The notes beneath the pieces were generated by a model. The model saw only the letters and a program-made list of their open reading frames with translations. It was not told the origin of the DNA and searched no databases. Shown here in pieces: positions 54,508 through 64,000 of a DNA stretch of 64,000 nt. The stretch's first letter is position 1; every line of letters starts with the position of its first letter. Origin of the DNA: Tetracentron sinense (taxonomy: Eukaryota > Streptophyta > Magnoliopsida > Trochodendrales > Trochodendraceae); the NCBI GenBank assembly GCA_015143295.1, contig CM026557.1, positions 32,311,965 to 32,375,964 of the forward strand. The letters run 5' to 3'. A program made the translations under genes and the position numbers.

Positions 54508-57500
54508 ATGTCACCAGAAATCCTGAAAAGGGATTCTAAATCTGTTAACCATTCAGGGTCAACTAATGGAGCAAGCTCGTTTCGACCCCAAACCATAAGC
54601 CAGTCAAGGTGTAAACAGGAAAAATCCTATGGGTCGATCCTAAGACAAACTGTTGAGATCCCTCAGCCCAAGTCGGTTGTTGGGACTCACCCTTCAAGAG
54701 TTTATCAACAAAGGGAAGATGCTACACAAATTATTTTAGGGCAAAAGAGCAAAGCCACTGACCTAAAAGATTTTACAGAAACTTTCCCAACAAAATTACA
54801 GGGAATTAATCCGCGGACCAGAACCCCGGATCAGAAGACAAGTTCGCAGGCCAATCCTACAGACAAAAGAAGTGGCCAAGGCCACTCCACGGGCAAGGGG
54901 CAATGCCTATCCACGGACACCAATCAAGGTCCACGGACCCAAAGCCTAGCTAGAACCAAGGGTCCAGCTCAAACTTATCCCATGGGCAGAGTTGCAAGCA
55001 ACTCTGCGAACAGGTCTAGAAGTAGACCTGAGTCCGCGGACAGAAGATTTCACCGACAAGCCCTTCTTAACAAAAGGAGGGACATCTGGATAGATTCAAC
55101 ACCATCCACAAATGATTCCTCTTCCAAGAAAGAGAAAAGTTGGCAGTTGAAGGCCAACAGGAACAGAGTCCCCCTGGGACAGAACTCAACTCCTGATGAC
55201 ATCATCAACGATGTTATCAGATCAAGAAGTAAAGGTACAAACTTGCAAGTTTATTCAGACTACGCAAGGGATATTAACAGTCATGATCAAAGTCACCCGG
55301 CTGTTAATGCAAACACGAACCTGGACTCAGCACTAGCAGACATAAATTTGTTGTTCAGGCTAGGTCCAAATGTATTCAGAGGTGTTAATCTGGCGACCTT
55401 TGCAGCAATGATGGCAATCGTTCGTCATCAACATCAACGGCCTCCGTCCAGAGATGTAAGCACATTTTGGGGTCGAACAAATATGAAATTAGAAAGAAGA
55501 ACTAGAGCACCGTATAACCCTCGTGTTAAAGTGTTGAATATAAGTTCTTCTTCATTTAAAATACCAAGGAAGAAGACTCCTAAGGAAATCCTCCAGCTCA
55601 GAAATCGGAAATACCCCTCAGCTCTGCCGAGGAGGGCATACAATTACCGGTTAAAGCCAAGAAGGTCTAGAAAGCAAAGGTTATCTCATACTCATCGTGT
55701 TCGGGAGGAACCAATGACCAGAACATCGTACCCCCATTATGAAAGGGTGTCCGTAAATGTGGTTAGTACAAGGAACAACCCCAATCTAGAGCAGTTTATA
55801 ACTCTGTTATTCCAAAGACCTAGTACACCACTCGAGCAGAATCTCTCGGAAAGGCAATGTTCTCAAAACTCAGGTGTTGTCATTCTAGCTGCTTTGGACG
55901 AGATAGAATCTTCTAGAGCTGTTGAAACAATAGCTCCAGATCAAACAGTTCCGAGAAGGAGGAGAAGTCGTAAGAATCAGACCAAAGGTAAAGAAAAAGC
56001 CCAAGATCTAGTTCAATCAACCCCAAATCCTGATGCTAGTGGATACCAAGAGGGATCAGATCAAGAAGTGGCTCCAATAAGCTCTCTAAGAGAATTGGGA
56101 AGAATCCTTCCAACCGAAGGTTATGACTCTGATGAACCAATGATCCAGTTAATAATGCCAAAGGCAGTATCAGAAATACCTCAAATGGTTTTCAATGCAC
56201 CTAATCCTCTATACGGGATGCCCGAAATTTACTTCATGAAAGAAGAATTTTCGAATCTGTTCCAGCTACAGGGACCAGCGTCAGAACGACCGGTAGCGGT
56301 CATGATGGCAAATTTGGATGAGAACACAAGTCAAGGGAATAACCCCTCAACTTCGGCACCTCCACCATTAGGTGATCAAACAACAACCTTACAGGCTCAG
56401 CTCCAGTACAAGGATGATGAGATCATCGCTATGATGTCTCAAATACAAGAGTTGGCTACTCAATTGTCAACTCTTAAATTTGCATCAACATCTGGACCTT
56501 GTTTCCCGTATCAAGGAGATAGTAGTAATCAAGGCACGATCCCTACACCTCCAAATTGTCCAATGGTACCTAGAACAGGTCCCATTCCAAATCAAGCCAC
56601 CCTCATAGGAGGAATTTCATCATCTCTTCTCGCCGCAATTGAAGAGACTGTTCGTAATAAAATATGGCAGGCCAAAGAAAATGAAAGGGATGTTCGAATG
56701 ATCGTGAAGCCCTATCCAGTTATCATGGATACAGTTCCATTCCCGCCAGGATTCGTCCAACCAACATTCAAAATGTTTGATGCTACCGGAGATCTGAGGT
56801 AACATTTGTCTCATTTCCTCTCAAGATGTGGATTAGCATACAAGACGGGAGCCCTCTATCTCCAACTCTTCGTGCAATCTTTAGAAGGTGCTGCTTTCAC
56901 CTGTTATGCCAACCTCTCCAAGGCTTCGATCCCTGATTGAAGCACGACGATAAATGAATTCAGTAAGCAATTCTACAACACTCAAAGAAGAGTGAGTGTT
57001 CCAGAATTGATTAAAACCAGACAGAGAGACAATGAGTCTGTAACAGAATTCATTACCCGATGGAGAGCTATGACCTTCTCCTGTCCTCAAAAGTTCACTC
57101 AGCTAGAACTTATCCAGATGTGCCTCAGTAACTTCAGGCATGATCTGTCAACTGCCCTCATGGCTCAAACCTTTACATGTCTTGAAGATCTGTGCACAAA
57201 AACACATGACATGGAAAGCCACATAGGAAAGAGAAGGCGAGGCAGAGGCACTGATCGCCTTGAATCCTCAACAGCCGCAGTAGTTGAAACGAAAAAGACT
57301 GCGCAACCAGTATCAAATACTGGTAGATCGGTCGTTCGACCAAACAATTGTAAAACACTAGTCAAGATTAGTACTAAACCAGCTCAAGGTAGAGCGAAAA
57401 GGTCACAATGGCAAGATAAGCGCGGCCCACCAAAAAACATCACCATTGAGGAAAGAATGAATAAAACTTATTCATTCTCTGAAGGCATTGTCAAAGATCT

Positions 57501-57630
57501 GTTTAAAGACCTTCTCGCCAATGAATTCATCACTCTCCCAGAAAACAGGAGACCTCAAGTAATCAGGATGAAAGATTATCCCAAATATTGTCATTATCAT
57601 CGTATAATCAGTCACAAAATAGGTAACTGA
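54508..57630 (+). pseudogene. Gag polyprotein of the hairpin-LTR gypsy
   Basis: Opens at ATG 54508 (MSPEILKRDSKSVNHSGS) and runs 764 codons to a TAA at 56800, then continues in frame past another stop. Residues 1-350 are hydrophilic and rich in Ser, Gln, Arg and Lys; a coiled segment lies near residues 630-655. The retrotransposon gag domain starts near VPFPPGFVQPTFKMFDATGD, goes on with HFLSRCG and FVQSLEGAAFTCYANLSKAS, then FSKQFYNTQRRVS and FITRWRAMTFSCPQ. Stops at 56800 (a Gln codon in relatives) and 56938 (Trp) are each one transition from sense. The C-terminus has YCHYHRIISH, typical of this gypsy group. Confidence 0.75.
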
Positions 57631-58186
57631 TTTGTACTGAAGGACATCATTCAAAGACCTCTGGACAATAAAGAGATTGTCATTGGTCAAGATCTCCAAC
57701 AGGCAGCTACATCTAATATGGTGGTGGCTTCAGAACCATTTGAAAAAGATGAAGCATCTTCAAGTGGTAACCTTTCTGGCGACAAACCGTCAAATGAAGA
57801 AGATTGGATTCTCTTTGAAAGAAAAAGAGCCAAGAAGAAAAAGTAGTTGGCTCAAAGTGGCGATGCTAAAAAGCAAGCTCAGGCCACAAGGCAGGCTCAA
57901 GCCCGAAGAAAAGAATGGAAATGCATAGCCAAAGCTGAAAAGAAGAAGAGAATGGAAAGAGCAAGGAAAGCCAAGAAAAACTGCCCCACCTAAGATACTC
58001 TTCTAGAACAAAAGCAATTGATGACAATCACCTTGATGGATTTCATCCCTCCAAGCCTCTGCTCTGACTGTAACTATGAAAGCCTCCAGTCAACAGACTC
58101 GGGAGATGAATCCAATATCTTTTCTTGCTATGTCATCAATGCGGTCCCAAATGAAGACCTTTCATGGTTGAATATACTAAGACAAG
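57631..58186 (+). pseudogene. Remnant downstream of gag, cut by Athila insertion
   Basis: Continues FVLKDIIQRPLDNKEIVIGQ, a Lys-rich stretch (RKRAKKKK near 57835), and DFIPPSLCSDCNYESLQSTD to 58186 with several stops. Protease and polymerase would follow but are displaced by the Athila element. Confidence 0.5.
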
Positions 58187-59876
58187 TGATAAGTGCTTAA
58201 TTTTGCTTAATTATCCTCATTTAAATAAGCATTATCATACTTCTTTGGTTTATATCTTCATTTTTACAGGTAAAGTGGTGTATTCTCTTCTCACCATTGC
58301 GCTGTCCTCTTTCTCTTAATTTTCATGATACATTTGCATGTATTCATACATGTCTTGTAAGGCCGCATGCAAAATATTTTTAAAAGAGACTTATTACGTG
58401 TATTTATTTTTTGTAGGAATCCTAACCCTAGACTACTCTCGGGATTCAAGAAATCCAAAGTTTCAAATAGACCATGTTCAACTCAAAGATCTAAAGGAGC
58501 TAGAGCCCAAAGAGCAAAGCCCAAGCCAAAAGTCCAAGAAGCCAAGTCTCAAGTCAAAGAGTCAAAGCCCAAGACCAAGTATAGAAAGATCCTACAACAT
58601 GGATGGAGAATCTTAGGAAGATATGGATTAATATGATTTTGGCATAAAAATGGTGGAACTCTCTTAAATTAGAAAGAAGAAGTGTGCTATATTGATGTTT
58701 CTATTTCAGAAAAAAGGAGAAAGTCTATTTTGGTCACAAGAACTCTTTATTTTGGGTGGATTTTGGAATTCAAGCAAGGAGCTTAATGGAGGCCAACTAA
58801 ATCTACAAGAAAAGCTAGAAATTTCGTGGATGGCTAGAAGAGTGCTATTATTTAGCAACCAATCTCAAACAAAGAATGAGGATTTCCCGGATTCCCGCCT
58901 AATCTGGACAGTACTTACTAATTTAGACATAACTTTTGACTTAAAATTCGGATTAAGGTAAGGTTTGATGTTTTGGAAAGAAGACTTAAAGGAGAACAAA
59001 ATTATATTTCAAGAAGGTCTCCTAATTCGGATGTTTAAGGGGTCAAAACATGTCGTCAAGTGGAGGGAAGTGTAATTTTGGTTGGAATTTTGGAATTAGA
59101 AGTTTCTCTTTTGTTTTTCTTTCCCTTCTCTTCTTCCCTTTAGTCTATATAAACCTAAAGTGAGAGACTTTTCGGGCTCTCTGATCTTTTCTCATTCTCT
59201 TTTCTCTCTTCTTCTTTTAGCTTTTTTTTTAGTTATTTTATTGTAGTGTTTGGAACACCATTAAGGAGGATAACAACTCCAATCATGGTGGGCTAAACAC
59301 TTTTCTAAGGTTAGGGATTTGAAACCTTTTTCCGATTTATGTGGATGGTTTGATCATTAATTTTAATTGAATAGTTCTTATTTTGGTTAATTGTTCTTCT
59401 CTATATACTCTTTGATTTCATATGATCTATTGATATATGGAATGCTTGGATCCCCTGTGAGTTAGATACAGAGTATTCTTCAAATTTCTCTAATTACTCA
59501 ATTGAATTTAATGGTCAGTGATTTTATCGTATAATTTTCCATCTAGATTAAATCTTTATTTAATTCTAGATGTGTTTTCAGCCAAATCTAAGTATAAGGA
59601 GGGATAGGTGGATTTTCCTGAAGCCTTAGACCTCTTTTTCATTGCTTTACAATTATCAGTGATTTTTACTCCATTCTCATTGAGTGGAAAACCGATTTTA
59701 AATCTCTCTTCTCTTTAGATTTCGTTTCCTTAATTCTTATTGCACAATAGTCAATCCCTGTGGATTCGACCCTGTGCTCACCAGATACATCAACTGTGTC
59801 ACTTGTGCACTTGCAAGTATATTATTTTTACTCTTGATTTTATGTCCATTAATTTGGATTAAATTAAGTTGTAACA
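58187..59876 (+). mobile_element. Athila-type 5' LTR
   Basis: Starts TGATAAGTGCTTAATTT, as do many Athila LTRs, and ends GTTGTAACA, followed by the Athila primer-binding site. It interrupts the reading frame of the older element, giving insertion order. The 3' LTR is outside the window. Confidence 0.8.
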
Positions 59877-59882
59877 AGTTTT

Positions 59883-59900
59883 TGACGCCGTTGCCGGGGA
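59883..59900 (+). other. Athila primer-binding site (tRNA-Asp type)
   Basis: TGACGCCGTTGCCGGGGA differs by one G-to-A change from TGGCGCCGTTGCCGGGGA, the tRNA-Asp complementary site typical of Athila. Confidence 0.8.
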
Positions 59901-59949
59901 TTGCAACGTGTGACGAGAACACGGGTTACGAAATTCTCTCATTCCCCAT

Positions 59950-60125
59950 TCCCTCTAATCCTGACTTCTAACTTTTACTTTCTTGCTCCTAACTTCTAAC
60001 TGCTAACTGTTAACTGCTAACTTTTACTTTCTTGCTTCTAACTTCTAACTTCTAACTTCTAACTACTAACTTTTACTTTCTTGCTTCTAACTTCTAACTT
60101 TTAACTTCTAACTTCTATTTTCTTG
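59950..60125 (+). repeat. 'taacttctaact' minisatellite in the leader
   Basis: Variants of TAACTTCTAACT and TTTTACTTTCTTGCT are repeated over about 175 bp. No coding potential. Confidence 0.85.
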
Positions 60126-60180
60126 CTTTTTTAACTTGATTGAAAAAAAACAAAAGTCTGAATTTTTATTTTTATTTTTA

Positions 60181-60294
60181 GTGGAAGGTTGGAATTCCGT
60201 GCACCCTCCCACGGTAGGAAGTCAATTAACTTGCTTGAAAGGAATATATAACATAGGTGGAAGGTTGGAATTCCGTGCACCCTCCCACGGTAGG
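60181..60294 (+). repeat. Duplicated 38-bp hairpin in the Athila leader
   Basis: Two exact 38-bp copies (60181-60218, 60257-60294) begin GTGGAAGGTTGGAATTCC and end CCTCCCACGGTAGG. Each has near-complementary arms (GTGGAAGG / CCTCCCAC) and two internal palindromes, GGAATTCC and GTGCAC. Confidence 0.85.
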
Positions 60295-60605
60295 TAATTA
60301 AGCGGATTGATATTGCTCGTGTAAAACAGGTACATCTATTGCTTGCCTACTTGGAAACAGACATTGCTTTGCCTAAGTTCAGGAATTTCTTCACTTCTGG
60401 TAAACTCACTCCTTCACTCTCGTTATTCTCCTACTTATCTTACATCTACTGTCAACTTACAACCTAGTGGGGAAGCTCGGCGTATACTCTGTATACGTGC
60501 CTCGTCTGTCGCCCCTTTAGCTAGCTTGTTCGTATAGAAGACTTATAGGAGGTGCATGCATTCTTATTTGAATCCCTGACTTTCCCTTTGAGTTCTCTCA
60601 TTTGT

Positions 60606-61926
60606 ATGATCACGTGGAATCGAGATCACACAAGTCGCTTGAGGAGAACAGACTTTGAGATTGAAGACTTGTCTAATAACTTGTTTGAAGATTCTGATCA
60701 TTCTTATTCATCAGACACTATGACTGACAATGAAAGTGATCAGGGGGGTAATGGAGTTCATAATAATCCACCAATGCTGACCTTGCGTGAATATTTGCAA
60801 CCAACAAGGACGAGTTCTCCGTCTTATATGGTTTTTCCCACTAATGCAAATACTTTTGACTTAAAACCGGGAGTGATTCAATTACTTCCTAAGTTCCATG
60901 GCTTAGACTCAGAAAGTCCTTACCTACACTTGAAAGAATTTGATGAGGTTTGTGCAACCTTGCGCAATCAAAATGTTAGTGATGATGTGGTTAGGTTAAA
61001 ATTGTTCCCTTTCTCTTTAAAAGAGAAGGCCAAAAATTGGCTAAATTCTCTAAAGCCAAGATGCATTGGCATATGGCAAAAACTGACCAGGGAGTTTCTA
61101 AAAAAATTCTTCCCTACCCATAAGACTAATACTCTTAGGAGGAACATCATGAATTTCTCCCAAAAGGAGAATGAAACTTTTTTCCAATGTTGGGAACGTT
61201 TCAAAGAATTATTGTTGACTTGCCCCCATCATAGCTACGAGACATGGCGCACCGTTAGTTTCTTCTATGAAGGTTTAACCTCTCAAATGCACCAGTTTGT
61301 AGAGATAATGTGCAATTGTGAGTTTTTAAATAAAGACCCGAAGAGGCTTGGGATTATTTTGACCAATTAGCTGAAAATGCCCAATCTTGGGATAACACTG
61401 ATAGATCTGATAGGTCAGATAAGACCAAGCCTAATGCCATGACTAAGGGAGGTATGTACCTCCTGAAACAAGAGAATAATGATGTGAATGCCAAAATAGC
61501 CAGTTTGACCAGAAAAGTAGAAGCCATGGAACTTATGAAAGTAAACTCAATTAAAGCCACTGAAAAAGTAGAAGATGTTTGTGGCATATGCGAAAGTAAT
61601 GTACACCGAACTCAGGATTGTCCAACAATCCCAGCTTTTCAAGAGGTGTTACATGATCAAGCAAATGTCATGAACACCTATAAAAGGCCTTTTTCTTCTC
61701 CCTACTTGGAAACTTACAATGCTGGTTAGAGGAACCATCCTAACTTTAGTTGGAAAAATGATCCTACTGCAAACAACCCTCCTCAGGAGCCTTCCACTCA
61801 TACTCCTTATGTGTCTCCACATAAGAAGACCCTTGAAAAGACGTTGCAACAATTCATGCAAGGTCAAACAAACATTAATAATCAGACAATGCAAGCTATC
61901 AATGATCTGAAGAATTCTGTCAAAGA
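60606..61926 (+). pseudogene. Athila gag
   Basis: ATG at 60606 (MITWNRDHTSRLRRTDF) leads to the gag domain: LPKFHGLDSESPYLHLKEFD, LFPFSLKEKAKNWLNSL, FPTHKTNTLRRNIMNFSQKE and FFQCWERFKELLLTCPHH. A frameshift near 61345 moves the frame to LAENAQSWDN. A zinc knuckle CGICESNVHRTQDC lies near 61580, then a TAG at 61727 where relatives have Trp. The frame shifts again near 61930. The ATG was chosen because the upstream ATG at 60552 adds residues not usual for the family. Confidence 0.8.
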
Positions 61927-61934
61927 GTGACCTC

Positions 61935-64000
61935 TTCGTTGAGCTTTCAAGAAAATGACAAATTTCCTGCTCAACCTCAACCAAATCCTAGAGGTCAATT
62001 TGAAGTAAGTAATTCAAATTCTTCAGATTCCCAAGAGGAACAAATCAAGTCCATCACCACTCTACAAAATGGAAAAATAATTGATAAAGATATTCCAAAG
62101 AAGGTTCACAAACCTGAGGAATCTTTAAAATCAAAGAGTGATGATGAACTTATTAAGTCCAAATCTGATATGGTTTTACAATGTCCGATACCTGCTCCTT
62201 TTCCCCAAAGGTTACAACCTCCTCAAAAGTTAGTCCATAATGCTGATATATTAGAAATCTTCAAACAGGTAAAGATCAACATCCCCTTGTTAGACGCTAT
62301 CAAACAAATTCCATCATATGCCAAATTCTTGAAAGATTTATGTACAGTCAAGCGTAGGCTTAATGTACAAAAGAAAGCTTTCTTAACAGAACAAGTGAGT
62401 GCAATCATTCAACATAATACCCCACCCAAATACAAAGATCCAGGATGCCCAACAATTTCTTGTATTATTGGGAACTTCAGGATAGAGCAAGCTTTGCTTG
62501 ACCTTGGGGCTAGTGTTAACCTCTTACCCTACTCGGTGTATGAGCAGTTGGGTCTTGGTGAGCTAAAGCCCACTAAGGTAACACTCCAACTTGCTGACCG
62601 TTCAGTGAAAATACTGAGAGGGGTAGTTGAGGATGTGTTAGTCCAAGTAGACAAATTTTACTTTCCTGTTGATTTTAATGTCTTGGACACACAACCTGTG
62701 TTGAATGCATGCACTCAAATTCCTATTATTTTAGGCCGCCCATTCCTTGCAACCTCCAATGCTTTGATCAATTACAGGAATGGTGTCATGAAACTCTCGT
62801 TTGGCAACATGACTTTGGAATTAAATATTTTTAATATCTGCAAACAACCTGGAGATGATGATGAAGTGCATGGAGTAAACTTGATTGAAACTCTTGTGAA
62901 AGACCAATTTCTTCAATCTTCCTTTTCTGATCCTCTAGAAGCTTGTTTGGCACATTTTAATGATTTTAATGAGGACATTTTAATTAATTCTGTAAACTCT
63001 TTGTTGGAATCCGTTTCGGTGTTGGATACTAACAAGTGGAGATCACGTTTTGAGGAATTGCCACCTCGCGATACCCTACCCCTCCCGTCAAGTATCCAAA
63101 CACCAAAATTTGAGTTGAAACCTTTGCCAGCTGATCTCAAGTATGCATTTTTGGGACAAGCAGAGACATTCCCAGTGGTCATCTCCTCACGATTGAATGA
63201 GACTCAGGACGAAAAATTAATTGATGTTCTTAGAGAACACAAAGGTGCAATAGGGTGGACCATAGCTGATATTAAGAGAATCAGTCCCTTAATTTGTACC
63301 CATAGGATATATTTGGAGGATAATGCTAAACCCTCTAGAGAGATGCAGCGCAGGCTGAATCCCAACATGAAAGATGTGGTTAGAGCAGAGGTCCTAAAAC
63401 TTTTGGATGTAGGGATCATATACTCTATTTCTGATAGTCAGTGGGTAAGTCCTACCCAAGTAGTACCTAATAAATCCGGTATAACTGTAGTCAAGAATGC
63501 TAATGATGAATTAATCCCAACTAGAGTCACAACTGGTTGGCGAGTGTGCATTGATTATAGGAAGTTGAACTCAGTGACTAGGAAAGACCATTTCCCGTTG
63601 CCCTTCATGGACCAAATTTTAGAAAGAGTAGCTGGTCATAAATTTTATTGTTTCCTAGATGGGTACTCCGGTTATAATCAAATAGAAATTACACCTGAGG
63701 ATCAAGAAAATACCACTTTTACATGTCCATTCGGCACTTTTGCTTATCGAAGGATGCCATTTGGGTTGTGTAATGCTCCTGCCACATGCCAAAGATGCAT
63801 GTTGAGTATATTTAGCGATATGGTAGAGTGTTTTCTTGAAGTGTTTATGGATGATTTTTCTGTGTTTGGTGATTCTTTTGATGATTGTCTGTTTCATTTA
63901 AAGAATGTTTTGGTTAGATGTGAGGAGAAAAACCTCATTCTGAATTGGGAGAAGTGTCATTTTATGGTCTCTAAAGGGATGTGCTTGGCCACATTGTCTC
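61935..64000 (+). CDS. Athila pol: protease and reverse transcriptase (runs off window)
   Basis: One frame stays open from about 61935 to near 63980. The aspartic protease has ALLDLGASVNLLPYSVYEQ (62490-62545) and IILGRPFLATSNALI. The reverse transcriptase has WRVCIDYRKLNSVTRKDHFP, FYCFLDGYSGYNQIEI, FAYRRMPFGLCNAPATCQRC and the catalytic VFMDDFSVFG (63840-63870), all characteristic of Athila. A single-base deletion is likely near 63980, since the expected G-H-I-V-S motif appears only one frame over. RNase H and integrase lie outside the window. Confidence 0.85.

Overview
The window is plant nuclear DNA, AT-rich and repeat-laden, most likely from a (probably woody) eudicot. The plant assignment rests on GT-AG introns several kilobases long, a plant-type MED15 gene, plant L1 LINE, Ty1-copia, Ty3-gypsy, Athila, hAT, Mutator and CACTA elements, and an endogenous caulimovirid. 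The species cannot be named from the sequence. I found no tRNA, rRNA or CRISPR locus.

Only one conventional gene is present. It is a complete MED15 (Mediator subunit 15, NRB4-type) on the minus strand from 38866 to 8878. I assembled eleven coding exons whose phases join without a break into a 1400-codon frame: N-terminal KIX domain, long glutamine-rich middle and conserved C-terminal domain. About 4.2 kb of coding sequence is spread over 30 kb because introns 1, 2, 4 and 8 are filled with transposons: a degenerate copia (intron 1), LTR/gag and LINE pieces (intron 2), a sense L1 LINE and two hAT-type elements (intron 4), and four hAT-type elements with intact 8-bp target duplications (intron 8).

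Left of the gene (1-8300) lie a decayed plant transposon-protein ORF, a plus-strand LTR, a minus-strand gypsy-type LTR, a CACTA end, and a 1537-bp Mutator-like element with matching 9-bp target duplications. That last element carries a captured, broken fragment of an ABF/AREB bZIP gene (a Pack-MULE).

Right of the gene, a MITE-like element lies about 0.4 kb upstream of the MED15 start. Beyond it is a rearranged endogenous pararetrovirus (39838-47208): movement-coat-protease ORF, broken ORF2, repeated promoter modules, an inverted coat-region copy, and no reverse transcriptase. A stack of LTR retrotransposons follows: a plus-strand LTR with a tandem duplication, cut by a minus-strand gypsy (48846-52540), cut by a plus-strand gypsy (52561-58186), which is interrupted by an Athila element (58187 to beyond 64000).

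Two structural signals stand out. First, the LTR at 52561-53896 is tiled by at least 23 different short perfect stem-loops, and similar hairpins continue into the coding region of the same element. Second, three unrelated LTRs each carry a cluster of TCGA-centred palindromes ending about 55-80 bp upstream of the TATA-like box, each cluster built from a different palindrome.
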